This document shows, in pieces, positions 1 to 7,973 of a DNA stretch of 62,821 nucleotides. Within the stretch, counting starts at the first letter, position 1, and every line of letters starts with the position of its first letter. A program made the position numbers and the translations under genes. Origin of the DNA: Woeseiaceae bacterium (GTDB lineage: Bacteria > Pseudomonadota > Gammaproteobacteria > Steroidobacterales > Woeseiaceae); the NCBI GenBank assembly GCA_021773055.1, contig JAJFKV010000038.1:1-62821 (forward strand). The letters are read 5' to 3'. The notes beneath the pieces were generated by a model, which ran no database searches, was not told where the DNA came from, and saw only the letters and a list, made by a program, of their open reading frames with translations.

Positions 1-140
1 GCCTCGGTGATCTTGGCCCAATCCTTCGCCTCTTTCTTGGTCTTGAACGTCGCGTTTTGTTCCGGATAACCCTGCAATCGGATTCGAACTCGCTGCACCT
101 TGCGACCGCTCGCAGTAGTTCGCTCAATAATTGTTGCCAT
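1..140 (-). CDS. Tyrosine-type site-specific integrase, N-terminal fragment (cut by window edge)
   Basis: The minus strand reads from an ATG at 138-140 off the left edge of the window, giving 46 codons that begin MATIIERTTASGRKVQRVRI and continue with GYPEQNATF and TKKEAKDWA. This is the pattern of the arm-type DNA-binding N terminus of phage or island tyrosine recombinases, where a beta-sheet domain ends in a helix of the form (K/R)..A..WA...E. The catalytic domain with its R-H-R-Y residues lies outside the window. The gene reads away from the 3' end of tRNA-Leu, about 110 bp off, which is the usual arrangement when an element has integrated into the 3' end of a tRNA gene. Assignment rests on the N terminus only, so intactness cannot be judged. 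Confidence 0.75.
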   Translation of the reverse strand, partial: MATIIERTTASGRKVQRVRIRLQGYPEQNATFKTKKEAKDWAKITE

Positions 141-249
141 TGTTTGTGACCCCATATAAATGGTTGTCACCGATTGTCCCTTTTGTGTCCCAAATTGCAA
201 GTGAGGTTTTGAGCGGGAGGATTGTGCGCATTTAAGTGTTTGTTTTCGT
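141..249. other. Integrase-tRNA-Leu spacer; candidate attachment-site region
   Basis: This 109-bp spacer lies between the integrase start and the CCA end of tRNA-Leu. I see no gene or strong hairpin in it. By analogy with tRNA-targeted elements, the attachment core would be the 3' part of tRNA-Leu (about 250-300), with a partial copy at the far end of the element to the left of this window. Only the position is seen; the attachment role is inferred. Confidence 0.4.
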
Positions 250-336
250 TGGTGCCCGGGGCGGGACTTGAACCCGCACACTCTTTCGAATAACGGATTT
301 TAAGTCCGTTGCGTCTACCAATTCCGCCACCCGGGC
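250..336 (-). tRNA. tRNA-Leu (anticodon UAA)
   Basis: On the minus strand the acceptor arm GCCCGGG pairs with CCCGGGC, followed by discriminator A and an encoded CCA (positions 252-250). The anticodon loop CTTAAAA carries TAA, and a long class II variable arm separates it from the T arm (GCGGGTTCAAGTCCCGC), as expected for leucine. It is the second tRNA of a Cys-Leu pair and matches the position of leuZ in the E. coli glyW-cysT-leuZ operon. It is the likely integration target of the neighbouring element. Confidence 0.96.
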
Positions 337-348
337 CAGACGTAAAAA

Positions 349-422
349 TGGAGGCTAGGGTCGGAATCGAACCGGCGTACACGGAGTTGCAGTCCGCTGC
401 ATAACCACTCTGCCACCTAGCC
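349..422 (-). tRNA. tRNA-Cys (anticodon GCA)
   Basis: On the minus strand GGCTAGG pairs with CCTAGCC, followed by discriminator T (U73, the cysteine identity base) and an encoded CCA at 351-349. The anticodon loop ACTGCAAC carries GCA. It lies 12 bp upstream of tRNA-Leu on the same strand, the same order as E. coli cysT-leuZ. The Gly tRNA that normally precedes it is about 3 kb away at 3370-3445. Confidence 0.96.
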
Positions 423-473
423 TCGGTCTATGACGTAGCGGCGGCAGAGGCCGCTCCGTTAAGCAGGCGTCGG

Positions 474-505
474 AGTATACAGCGACTGTCTCAGCAATCC
501 ACCCG
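474..505 (-). promoter_or_regulatory. Putative promoter for tRNA-Cys-tRNA-Leu
   Basis: The minus strand has TATACT (479-474), a near-consensus -10 hexamer, about 50 nt upstream of tRNA-Cys. It is followed by a GC-rich discriminator (CCGACGCC) typical of stable-RNA promoters. The -35 region is poor: only TTGCTG at a 12-nt spacing or weaker hexamers at 16-18 nt. The same 103-bp gap also holds the leader of the divergent lipoprotein gene at 526. Confidence 0.35.
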
Positions 506-525
506 AAATATTTGCATAATGAGCC

Positions 526-1728
526 ATGCGCAAAATTACCCGAACCCTCGCCCTGCTCGTCCCGATGCTGCTCGTAGCCTGTACTGAACAGACCCTGCCC
601 CAACTCGGTGATCCCGTGCCAGTCCCCGTACCCAGCGGCAAGCCCGCGTATGGGCCACGCGTGACACAAAGTTCTCAGGGTGATGCCATCTTGAGCTGGA
701 TGGAGCGCCGTGAGGACGGCTCATCCTTGCGCTATTCAAGCTTCTTCGAAGGATCCTGGCTGGCACAGAAAATCGCGATCGATGACGAAAATATGTTTGT
801 AAACTGGGCTGACCTTCCTGCAGTCACCGCCATCGGACCGAAAACACTGCTTGCCTATTGGTTGAGCTATACGGCAGACGAGACTTACTCCTACCAGATT
901 CTGACAGCCGTCTCCCGCGACGATGGCGTCTCCTGGAGCACAGCAGCCAGTCCGCATACCGATGGCACACCAACCGAGCACGGCTTCGTCTCATCCTTTG
1001 CAACAGCAAATGGCACTGGGCTAATCTGGCTGGACGGCCGCAACACGCCGGATGCGGGCATGACCCTGCGTGGCGCGACGCTGGCAGCGGATGGCGAGCT
1101 ACTGGACGAGATGTTGCTGGACGAGCGTGTCTGCGATTGTTGTCAGACGGATATCGCGGCAACAGCGGCAGGCCCGATCGCTGTCTACCGCAACAGAACC
1201 GCAGACGAGGTTCGGGACATCTATGTATCTCGCCATAAGGACGATAAGTGGCAGGCAGGCACGCCGATTTCAAATGATGGTTGGGTGATTTCTGGATGCC
1301 CGGTCAACGGACCATCAGTATCGGCAACGGAAAAACGCGTAGTCGTTGCCTGGTTTACGGCAGCGAATAGTAGACCCGTCGTTAAAGTCGCTTTGTCGAC
1401 AAACGCTGGCAAATCGTTTTCGGAGCCCGCCGAGATTTCGGCAAGAAACGTGCAGGGCCGTGTCAGCACCGCAATGATCGACAGCTACTCTTTCGCCATC
1501 AGCTGGATGGAGTCAGAGAAAGACGGCACCTTTACCATCAAGCTCCGCAGTATGACTTTCGACGGACAGATGGGACGCGTTCATACGGTTGGCCGAACGT
1601 CTGGCGCGCGCACCGTTCCGCAGTTGGCCCGTGTTGCCGACAAACTTGTACTCGCCTGGACCGATGAGATCAGTAATCTGAGCAAAGTTGTGTCGGTCAA
1701 GGTTCCCATACTCGGATTTTATGACTGA
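526..1728 (+). CDS. Sialidase-like beta-propeller lipoprotein with CxCC motif
   Basis: This 400-residue protein starts with a lipoprotein signal (lipobox LVAC, lipidated Cys19), so it is probably anchored in a membrane facing the periplasm or outside. An Asp-box SRDDGVSW at residues 130-137 and a variant (STNAGKSF) later place it with BNR/sialidase-fold six-bladed propellers. Four cysteines remain in the mature chain: C203, C205 and C206 in RVCDCCQT, plus C258 in ISGCPVNG. This is a possible metal or thiol site and is not part of a classical neuraminidase centre. Substrate is unknown, and I would not call it an active sialidase. It begins the three-gene block lying between tRNA-Cys and tRNA-Gly, and its stop overlaps the next start by 8 bases. 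Confidence 0.8.
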   Translation: MRKITRTLALLVPMLLVACTEQTLPQLGDPVPVPVPSGKPAYGPRVTQSSQGDAILSWMERREDGSSLRYSSFFEGSWLAQKIAIDDENMFVNWADLPAVTAIGPKTLLAYWLSYTADETYSYQILTAVSRDDGVSWSTAASPHTDGTPTEHGFVSSFATANGTGLIWLDGRNTPDAGMTLRGATLAADGELLDEMLLDERVCDCCQTDIAATAAGPIAVYRNRTADEVRDIYVSRHKDDKWQAGTPISNDGWVISGCPVNGPSVSATEKRVVVAWFTAANSRPVVKVALSTNAGKSFSEPAEISARNVQGRVSTAMIDSYSFAISWMESEKDGTFTIKLRSMTFDGQMGRVHTVGRTSGARTVPQLARVADKLVLAWTDEISNLSKVVSVKVPILGFYD

Positions 1729-2302
1729 CCGGCCATTTTTTCCGTTGGCGAACCTGGTCCCGCTGGGATTTCTGGCCACCGTGGCCGCCACTAGCGCCAG
1801 CTACGTCTTGAGCTCTGAAGAGCTTGCCAAAGCCTGGGCCGGTATCGGTCTGCTGCCATTATTAGCTTATCTTGGCTATTGCCACTTTCGAGCGCGCAAG
1901 AGGCTGCTCGCGGAGCACGGTAGAGAACGCGAAATTGTCGCGCTTGGCTTCATCGCATTGGTGGCTGATCGTGCTGCCCGATTCTGGGGCTTCCTGTTCG
2001 CAACTGTCGCAATCGCAACTTGCGTTATGACCCTGTTGATCTGGGCATACCAGGGATGGCTTTGGTTTCGCGGCGGTGCCTGGATGTCCGTAACCTGGAC
2101 CTCAATTGTGGGCTTTATTCCACAAATCGATAATGGGTATTTACAACGATTCCTGTACTGGCTGGGCGACACAAATTTCGGTGTTGTCGTGTTAATCACC
2201 GGACTAACACTTGCCGCTCCACTGGTCACGGTGCATCAAAAGTCCAGCCGCAAGGCGAAACTTAGGCAAAAAGACGTCGTCAATCTGAAGAAAAGATCGT
2301 AA
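1721..2302 (+). CDS. Unknown integral membrane protein
   Basis: This 193-residue protein starts at the ATG at 1721, which overlaps the stop of the upstream lipoprotein gene as ATGACTGA and suggests translational coupling. A longer in-frame start at 1688 would run far into the lipoprotein gene and is less likely. Four hydrophobic segments are visible, near residues 8-28 (LANLVPLGFLATVAATSASY), 36-52, 82-110 (WGFLFATVAIATCVMTLLIW) and 150-172. The C-terminal tail is rich in Lys and Arg. I recognise no family. The coupling suggests it works with the CxCC lipoprotein, for example as its inner-membrane partner, but this is inference. Confidence 0.7.
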   Translation: MTDRPFFPLANLVPLGFLATVAATSASYVLSSEELAKAWAGIGLLPLLAYLGYCHFRARKRLLAEHGREREIVALGFIALVADRAARFWGFLFATVAIATCVMTLLIWAYQGWLWFRGGAWMSVTWTSIVGFIPQIDNGYLQRFLYWLGDTNFGVVVLITGLTLAAPLVTVHQKSSRKAKLRQKDVVNLKKRS

Positions 2303-2314
2303 CAGCAAAGCTCA

Positions 2315-3226
2315 TTACTCGGTCGAAGAGTGCTCTGACGGCTCCAAATGTAACAAGGAACGTTTGAAATCGATGGTGACGATGAAGTGCTTGAGCACGT
2401 CGTAACCAAGAATACCGTCCGAACTGAAGCTCTTGATTTCTCGTGTGCGCCCGTGCTGCGCATCACTTGAAATATTCGATTTTTGCCCCTCTGCAGGGAC
2501 CGTGACAATGACATTTTCCAGAGTAAATGGGCCGATTTCCAGGTACGGAAGATTAAATCGCTCAACACTCGCGATGACCGCATTGATGCCAACACCGTGG
2601 GAGTCATCGGTTCCGTATTTCTCAAGCCAGTTGAATCGCTCCGCGTCAAACCTCTTGATCAAGAGGCCTGCGCTATTGCCAGTATCAAGAGTGACCCACA
2701 TTTTATACTCGTCATTCAACGACACTTTTATGAGCGGATGCGCTGTCGCTCGCGATCGCTTCATCTTTACATTGGCGACTTTCCGCAATTTGAGCGAGTC
2801 GTGGTCGATGAGCCGTAAACGGTCATTCGGGTAGTCGATTTGAACAATATAGTTTTCGAAGAACGGCAAACCCACGAGAAAGTCAAAACCACGGACACGC
2901 ATAGGCATTAGCTGACCGATCTTGAAATTGTATCCGAACATCTCGGCCTGGATATCATCCACCAGGCGTACGCGACGCTCGCCAAAGACACCACGCAAGT
3001 TGATCGCGCGACCAACCCTGTACTCGCCAGCGTGACGAGCAAGAAATGCCTCGGAAATACCATTGCCCGATGCACCGGTATCAAGAATGGCCGTTGTTCT
3101 CTCGCCGTTTAGCGTTATCGGAATTGTTATGTGACCGCTCTCGTGTTCGAACGGAATCCAGTCGGAAACACCGGCCGATGCTGATACTGACCAGAATAGT
3201 CCGACCAAGACGCTGATATATCGCAT
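2315..3226 (-). CDS. Secreted retropepsin-like protein with two aspartic-protease domains
   Basis: This 303-residue protein has a cleavable signal peptide (about residues 1-18, ending SASA) and two tandem retropepsin-like halves. The first has ILDTGASG with Asp49 and a later flap-like FLVGLPFF. The second has VTLDTGNSAG with Asp181 and the matching DGILGYDVLKHF. This is the bacterial clan AA, Asp_protease_2 type, in which two D-T-G loops in one chain could form the active centre that retropepsins build by dimerising. An AGGCGAG ribosome site precedes the ATG. It is convergent with the membrane-protein gene, with only 12 bp between the stops. Location is probably the periplasm; the substrate is unknown. 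Confidence 0.8.
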   Translation of the reverse strand: MRYISVLVGLFWSVSASAGVSDWIPFEHESGHITIPITLNGERTTAILDTGASGNGISEAFLARHAGEYRVGRAINLRGVFGERRVRLVDDIQAEMFGYNFKIGQLMPMRVRGFDFLVGLPFFENYIVQIDYPNDRLRLIDHDSLKLRKVANVKMKRSRATAHPLIKVSLNDEYKMWVTLDTGNSAGLLIKRFDAERFNWLEKYGTDDSHGVGINAVIASVERFNLPYLEIGPFTLENVIVTVPAEGQKSNISSDAQHGRTREIKSFSSDGILGYDVLKHFIVTIDFKRSLLHLEPSEHSSTE

Positions 3227-3331
3227 GGACTCGCCTTTATGCTATGTATGGTCTATTTATCCCATTCTTATATCATTCGGCGAGTAAGGAGGCAATTTCA
3301 GGTCACCTCAAGATAGCTGGCACCGGAAATG

Positions 3332-3361
3332 AAAAAGGGCCACTCAATAGAGTGGCCCTTT
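3332..3361 (-). terminator. Rho-independent terminator after tRNA-Gly
   Basis: A perfect 12-bp stem (3334-3345 with 3350-3361, AAAGGGCCACTC and its complement) closes a 4-nt loop. On the minus strand it ends in a run of five T (3336-3332). It lies 8 bp past the CCA of tRNA-Gly, so it ends transcripts of the icd-udg-uvrC-pgsA-tRNA-Gly strand. A terminator right after tRNA-Gly confirms that tRNA-Cys and tRNA-Leu are no longer co-transcribed with it. Confidence 0.88.
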
Positions 3362-3369
3362 CGGTCGTT

Positions 3370-3445
3370 TGGAGCGGGAAACCAGGTTCGAACTGGCGAC
3401 CTCAACCTTGGCAAGGTTGCGCTCTACCAGCTGAGCTATTCCCGC
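3370..3445 (-). tRNA. tRNA-Gly (anticodon GCC)
   Basis: On the minus strand GCGGGAA pairs with TTCCCGC, followed by discriminator T and an encoded CCA (3372-3370). The anticodon stem-loop CAACCTTGCCAAGGTTG carries GCC. It directly follows pgsA, as glyW follows pgsA in E. coli. A strong terminator follows it at once. Confidence 0.97.
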
Positions 3446-3493
3446 GAAGGGTCGAGATTCTAGCGGCTGACAGGTTTAAGTCAAGGCGTAATT

Positions 3494-4075
3494 TCAACTT
3501 TTCTCATCCGCGCTGTCCTGATCGTTGACAATAAACGGCCAGGCAGCCCGCAAATAGATCACCATCGACCAGAGGGTCATGATCGCAGCCAATACCAGCA
3601 ATACGAAGCCAAGCTTGTAGACAGGGATTCCAAACAAATCATTCTTGTAAACCATGAAGGCGATACCGAACATCTGCAGCGTCGTCTTAATCTTCCCTGC
3701 CACCGATACACGAACATTCGCTCGCTCGCCGATAGTCGCCATCCACTCGCGCAATGCGGATATTGTTATTTCCCTGCCGATGATGATCATGGCGATCACA
3801 TCCTCAAACCACCTGGCTTCCGCCTGCACCAGCATCACCAGCACAATGGAGACCATGAGTTTGTCCGCAACCGGGTCCAGGAACTCACCGAATCGTGAGG
3901 TCTGGCCATAACGCCTTGCTACCCAGCCGTCGATCAGGTCAGTGACTGCTGCGATCCCAAACAAAATCGCCGCAATTGGCCGAGCGTTTGGCATTTGACT
4001 GTAGAAACTGATCACGATAATCGGAATCGCCGCAATCCGAAACAACGTCAGTATATTTGCAAGATTAAACTTCAA
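3494..4075 (-). CDS. pgsA: CDP-diacylglycerol--glycerol-3-phosphate 3-phosphatidyltransferase
   Basis: This inner-membrane enzyme transfers the phosphatidyl group of CDP-diacylglycerol to glycerol 3-phosphate, the committed step to phosphatidylglycerol and cardiolipin. The 193-residue chain carries the full CDP-alcohol phosphatidyltransferase signature: D46, D49-G50, A53-R54, G63, D67 and D71 with canonical spacing. Several hydrophobic helices flank it, and its length is normal for the family. It sits 21 bp after uvrC and before tRNA-Gly, a conserved gammaproteobacterial order. Confidence 0.95.
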   Translation of the reverse strand: MKFNLANILTLFRIAAIPIIVISFYSQMPNARPIAAILFGIAAVTDLIDGWVARRYGQTSRFGEFLDPVADKLMVSIVLVMLVQAEARWFEDVIAMIIIGREITISALREWMATIGERANVRVSVAGKIKTTLQMFGIAFMVYKNDLFGIPVYKLGFVLLVLAAIMTLWSMVIYLRAAWPFIVNDQDSADEKS

Positions 4076-4096
4076 TGATCGACTCGTTTATTATTA

Positions 4097-5926
4097 TTAG
4101 GCATCCAGGTGCAGCGTATTGTATATCGTTTCGGCCAGTTTTCGGCTAATACCGTGCACTTGCACTAAATCGTCAATGCCAGCGCCACTCACACCCTGCA
4201 GGCCGCCAAACTGTCGCAGCAGTTCACGGCGCTTCTTCGGACCCAGACCCGGGATTTCTTCGAGCTTTGAGGTCCGGCGCGCTTTCGCCCGCCGCTGCCG
4301 GTGACCTGTGATGGCAAATCGGTGTGCTTCGTCTCTTATCTGCTGGATCAGCAATAATGCAGGTGAATCCGGCGGCAGTGTCATGGCCCTTGATTCGCCG
4401 GGGCGAAACAACTGCTCGGCCCCCGGCCGTCGCGACCGCCCTTTTGCCACGCCGACAACGTTCAACCAGTCGAGCTCCAGTTCGCCCAGCACCTTCATAG
4501 CTTCGGCAAGCTGCCCTTTGCCGCCATCCACAAACAGGATATCCGGCGTCGGAACCTCGCCCTTTTTAACGCGGGCGTAACGGCGCTGCAAAGCTTCTGA
4601 CATCGCACCATAATCGTCTCCCGGTGCCTGAGGGCTAAGGTTAAAGCGCCGATAGTCACTCTTCAGCGCACCAGCCGTATTGAAAACAACGCAAGACGCG
4701 ACAGTTGCTTCACCGGAAGTATGGCTCACATCGAAACATTCCAGGCGCAAAGGGGACTCCTCAAGCTGTAAGGCCTCGCCCAGCGCGAGGAATTGCCGCT
4801 TGATCGTTGCGTTGCTCGCGACCTTGAGATTCAAACCCTGCTCGGCATTCGTTTTCGCCATTTGCAGCCAGCGCAGCCGGTCACCTCTGACCTTTGAGCG
4901 AATCCGCACCTTGTGGCCGACTCGCCCACTCAATTCCTGCTCCAGTAACGCACCGTCCTCAATGTCTGTCTCGACAATGATTTCGGCCGGCGCATCGCGG
5001 CCCAGGTAATACTGCGCGACGAATGCGTTGAGTATTTTCTGTTTGTCCGTTTCACCCTGCAATCGCGGAAAGTGATCGCGGCTGCCGATGACCGAACCGT
5101 TTCGGATAAACAATACCGTCACACAATGGATCGCTGCATTGGATGCAAAACCAAGGATATCGAGGTCCAGTTTCCCCGAGCGTTTCACGAGCTGGCGTGC
5201 CTCGATTTTCTTGAGCTTCGCAATCTGATCGCGAAAACGCGCCGCGTGCTCATAATCCTGCGCACCAGATGCCTCGTCCATGCGTTTGACGAAGGTATTG
5301 ACCACGCTCTTATTCTTGCCATCCAGAAACATGATCGCGGCATCAATGTCTTTCGCGTAATGCTCTTTTGATATCAGATTGACGCAAGGAGCCGTGCATC
5401 GTTTGATCTGGTACTGCAGGCACGGACGTGTTCGATGGGTGAAAAAACTGTCCGCGCAATTGCGTATCAGGAAAAGTTTTTCCAGCTCGCTAAGAGTTTG
5501 CCGGACAGCCGACGTACTCGGATACGGACCAAAGTAGCGTCCCTTTCCTTTGCGTGGTCCCCGATGAAATTTTAGCCGTGGATAATCGTGCTGGGTTGAT
5601 GCGTAGATGTAGGGGTAGCTCTTGTCATCACGCAGCAGAATATTGAAGCGCGGTTTGTGCTGCTTTATGAGGCTGTATTCGAGTATCAGTGCCTCCGCCT
5701 CGGTGTTCGCAACCGTGACTTCAACACGGACCGCCTGCTCCATCATGGCCGCTGTCTTTGGCGCATCGTGAGTTCGATTATAATAGCTCGAGACCCGCTT
5801 CTTCAGATCACGCGCTTTGCCGACGTAAATGATCTTATGCTTCGCATCAAGCATCCGATACACACCCGGGCGGTGTGTCAGGGTCTGCAGGAAAGGTTTA
5901 ACCTCAAAGGGTGCTTCGTCACTCAC
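4097..5926 (-). CDS. uvrC: UvrABC excinuclease subunit C
   Basis: UvrC makes the two incisions around bulky lesions during nucleotide excision repair. From the GTG at 5926 the protein has 609 residues, close to E. coli UvrC (610). The GIY-YIG nuclease domain is N-terminal (RPGVYRML, IIYVGKARDLKKRV). The UVR motif (UvrB contact) is in the middle, the RNase H-like endonuclease core (ECFDVSHTSG, LFVDGGKGQL) follows, and tandem helix-hairpin-helix motifs close the chain (LEEIPGLGPKKRRELL, VHGISRKLAETIY). An ATG at 5974 would add 16 residues inside the uracil-glycosylase gene; the GTG, 4 nt after that stop, fits the family length better. It belongs to the icd-udg-uvrC-pgsA run. Confidence 0.96.
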   Translation of the reverse strand: MSDEAPFEVKPFLQTLTHRPGVYRMLDAKHKIIYVGKARDLKKRVSSYYNRTHDAPKTAAMMEQAVRVEVTVANTEAEALILEYSLIKQHKPRFNILLRDDKSYPYIYASTQHDYPRLKFHRGPRKGKGRYFGPYPSTSAVRQTLSELEKLFLIRNCADSFFTHRTRPCLQYQIKRCTAPCVNLISKEHYAKDIDAAIMFLDGKNKSVVNTFVKRMDEASGAQDYEHAARFRDQIAKLKKIEARQLVKRSGKLDLDILGFASNAAIHCVTVLFIRNGSVIGSRDHFPRLQGETDKQKILNAFVAQYYLGRDAPAEIIVETDIEDGALLEQELSGRVGHKVRIRSKVRGDRLRWLQMAKTNAEQGLNLKVASNATIKRQFLALGEALQLEESPLRLECFDVSHTSGEATVASCVVFNTAGALKSDYRRFNLSPQAPGDDYGAMSEALQRRYARVKKGEVPTPDILFVDGGKGQLAEAMKVLGELELDWLNVVGVAKGRSRRPGAEQLFRPGESRAMTLPPDSPALLLIQQIRDEAHRFAITGHRQRRAKARRTSKLEEIPGLGPKKRRELLRQFGGLQGVSGAGIDDLVQVHGISRKLAETIYNTLHLDA

Positions 5927-5930
5927 AGCG

Positions 5931-6581
5931 CTAGTTATCCAGCAACGCCCGAGCCTCTGCAAATATTGCGTCAAACATTTCTGTCGTCAGTCGCCGTGTG
6001 TTCGTGTTGTAACGGCTGCAATGATACGAATCGAGCAATCGAAAATATTCCACGTCGTGCAGTGCCGCATGTGCAAACTTGAAGTCTGCCTGTCGCAAAC
6101 CAAGTGCTTTGATGATGGCACGATGTGCGATTCCGCCGAGAGCCATTACGACAGAATCTTTCGGCAGAGTTTGCAGCTCATTCGCCAGAAAGGTATTGCA
6201 GGTATTAATCTCGGCGCCAACCGGTTTGTTATCGGGCGGCAGGCACTTGACGGCATTCGTGATGCGACAATCGACAAGCGTCAGACCGTCGTCAACCGAC
6301 TCGGAGTGATCGCGGCTGGCAAAGCCGTACTTGTGCAGCATCTGGTACAGCAGTATTCCGGCATGGTCCCCGGTGAAAGGTCGCCCTGAACGATTCGCGC
6401 CGTGCATACCAGGCGCCAGGCCAACGATCATAAACCGTGCATCCGGCGTGCCAAATGGCGGCACAGGCCGGCAGTAATAATCTGGATATTTTTCGTTAAC
6501 TTCATCAAGAAACGCGGCGAGCCTCGGGCACTCACGGCAATCTTTGTCGAATAATGATTCGCCAGCCAAACCGTCAATCAT
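5931..6581 (-). CDS. Fe-S uracil-DNA glycosylase (family 4/5-like)
   Basis: This enzyme removes uracil or other deaminated bases from DNA to start base-excision repair. The 216-residue chain has motif [22 protein letters not shown] at 54-75, typical of family 5 (UDGb), which lacks the acidic or Asn catalytic residue of other UDGs. Its second motif is [14 protein letters not shown] with His187. Candidate [4Fe-4S] ligands are C15, C18, C113 and C128. Its ATG overlaps the icd stop by 8 bases (ATGATTGA), and uvrC starts 4 nt after its stop, so the repair genes are translated behind a TCA-cycle gene. Family 4 versus 5 needs a phylogeny; a glycosylase role is firm. Confidence 0.88.
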   Translation of the reverse strand: MIDGLAGESLFDKDCRECPRLAAFLDEVNEKYPDYYCRPVPPFGTPDARFMIVGLAPGMHGANRSGRPFTGDHAGILLYQMLHKYGFASRDHSESVDDGLTLVDCRITNAVKCLPPDNKPVGAEINTCNTFLANELQTLPKDSVVMALGGIAHRAIIKALGLRQADFKFAHAALHDVEYFRLLDSYHCSRYNTNTRRLTTEMFDAIFAEARALLDN

Positions 6582-7914
6582 CCATGTGGCGAATTATCGC
6601 CTCGCCGAACCCTCGGGTCCCAACTAAGCTTGCACCTGGGACCATCTGATCCAGTTCCTGCTCAACGTCTTGTTTGCCGTGCGGCTTGTCTTTACGTTTT
6701 GGCTGATGAATCGCCTCACGCAGCCGCGCCAGGTCGAAGGTCAGCTCGCCATTCGCGATCGTATTGGCAACGCCCTTGAGTACGAAATCGGTCGCCTCAC
6801 CCCAGCCAATGTAACGCAGCATCATCGCCGCCGACAGAATGAGCGAACCCGGGTTAACGCGATCCTTGCCCGCGAAGCCCGGCGCTGTGCCATGAGTTGC
6901 CTCAAATACGCCAATGGCATCCGCCAGATTGGCCCCCGGCGCGATACCAATACCACCAACCTGAGCGGCCAGCGCGTCCGAAATATAATCGCCATTCAGG
7001 TTTAAGGTCGCGATGACATCGTATTCTTCCGGTCGCATCAGGATTTGTTGCAGGAAGTTATCGGCGATCACATCCTTGATGATAATCTCATGGCCCGACT
7101 TGGGGTTCTTGAACGAACACCATGGACCGTCGCCGATGAGCTTGGCGCCGAATTCCGTTTGCGCAAGTTCATATCCCCAGTGGCAAAACGCACCCTCGGT
7201 GAACTTCATGATGTTGCCCTTGTGCACCAAGGTAACCGACTTCATATCGCGGTCGATACAGTGCTGGATCGCCTTGCGGATCAGTCGCTCAGACCCTTCC
7301 CGCGATACTGGTTTGATGCCGATGCCCGAACTAAGCGGGAAGCGAATCTCGGTTACGCCGAGTTCAGTCTGCAGGAAATGAATAAGCTTCTGCACCTCTT
7401 CCGAGCCCGTTGGGTACTCGATGCCAGCGTAGATGTCTTCGGTGTTCTCACGAAAAACCGTCATGCTGACAAGCTCGGACTGCAACATCGGTGTTTGCAC
7501 TCCTGGGAAGTAGCGAATCGGCCGCACACAGGCGTACAAATCCAGCGTCTGTCGAATAGCGACATTCAATGATCGGATGCCGCCGCCAGTAGGTGTCGCA
7601 AGCGGACCCTTGATCGACACCAGGTAACGTCGCATCGCGTCCAGAGTTTCCTCTGGCAAAAACTGGTCATCACCATAGATATGGGTAGCCGCCTCACCGG
7701 CGTAGACCTGCATCCATTTGATCTGGCGTTGGTCGCCGTAGGCCTTCTTAACGGCGGCATTGACCACATCCAGCATGACGGGTGTGACATCAATTCCGAT
7801 ACCATCACCTTCGATATAGGGAATGATCGGAGAATCCGGAACATTGAGGCTATTGTCCGGATTTGCGGTAATGGGCGCGCCATCGGCGGGCACATTGATA
7901 TGATCGTAATGCAT
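6574..7914 (-). CDS. icd: NADP-dependent isocitrate dehydrogenase
   Basis: It oxidises isocitrate to 2-oxoglutarate with NADP+ in the TCA cycle. From the ATG at 7914 the protein is 446 residues; an upstream in-frame start at 7968 would overlap the divergent rluE start. Substrate-loop residues are in [13 protein letters not shown], where Ser115 aligns with E. coli Ser113, the serine phosphorylated by Ace[13 protein letters not shown] and the cofactor segment [16 protein letters not shown] are conserved. The chain is somewhat longer than the E. coli enzyme (416), with extra residues at the ends. It heads the icd-udg-uvrC-pgsA strand and is divergent from rluE, as in E. coli. Confidence 0.96.
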   Translation of the reverse strand: MHYDHINVPADGAPITANPDNSLNVPDSPIIPYIEGDGIGIDVTPVMLDVVNAAVKKAYGDQRQIKWMQVYAGEAATHIYGDDQFLPEETLDAMRRYLVSIKGPLATPTGGGIRSLNVAIRQTLDLYACVRPIRYFPGVQTPMLQSELVSMTVFRENTEDIYAGIEYPTGSEEVQKLIHFLQTELGVTEIRFPLSSGIGIKPVSREGSERLIRKAIQHCIDRDMKSVTLVHKGNIMKFTEGAFCHWGYELAQTEFGAKLIGDGPWCSFKNPKSGHEIIIKDVIADNFLQQILMRPEEYDVIATLNLNGDYISDALAAQVGGIGIAPGANLADAIGVFEATHGTAPGFAGKDRVNPGSLILSAAMMLRYIGWGEATDFVLKGVANTIANGELTFDLARLREAIHQPKRKDKPHGKQDVEQELDQMVPGASLVGTRGFGEAIIRHMDD

Positions 7915-7973
7915 GCTGGGTCCAGAGGGCCGGGAAAGGCGTGCATTGTACAGATCGTCGAGGAGCACAAAAA

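Noticed and set aside
355..669. Minus-strand frame over tRNA-Cys and the lipoprotein start
   Set aside because: It overlaps a tRNA gene and a lipoprotein with an obvious signal peptide; not a gene.
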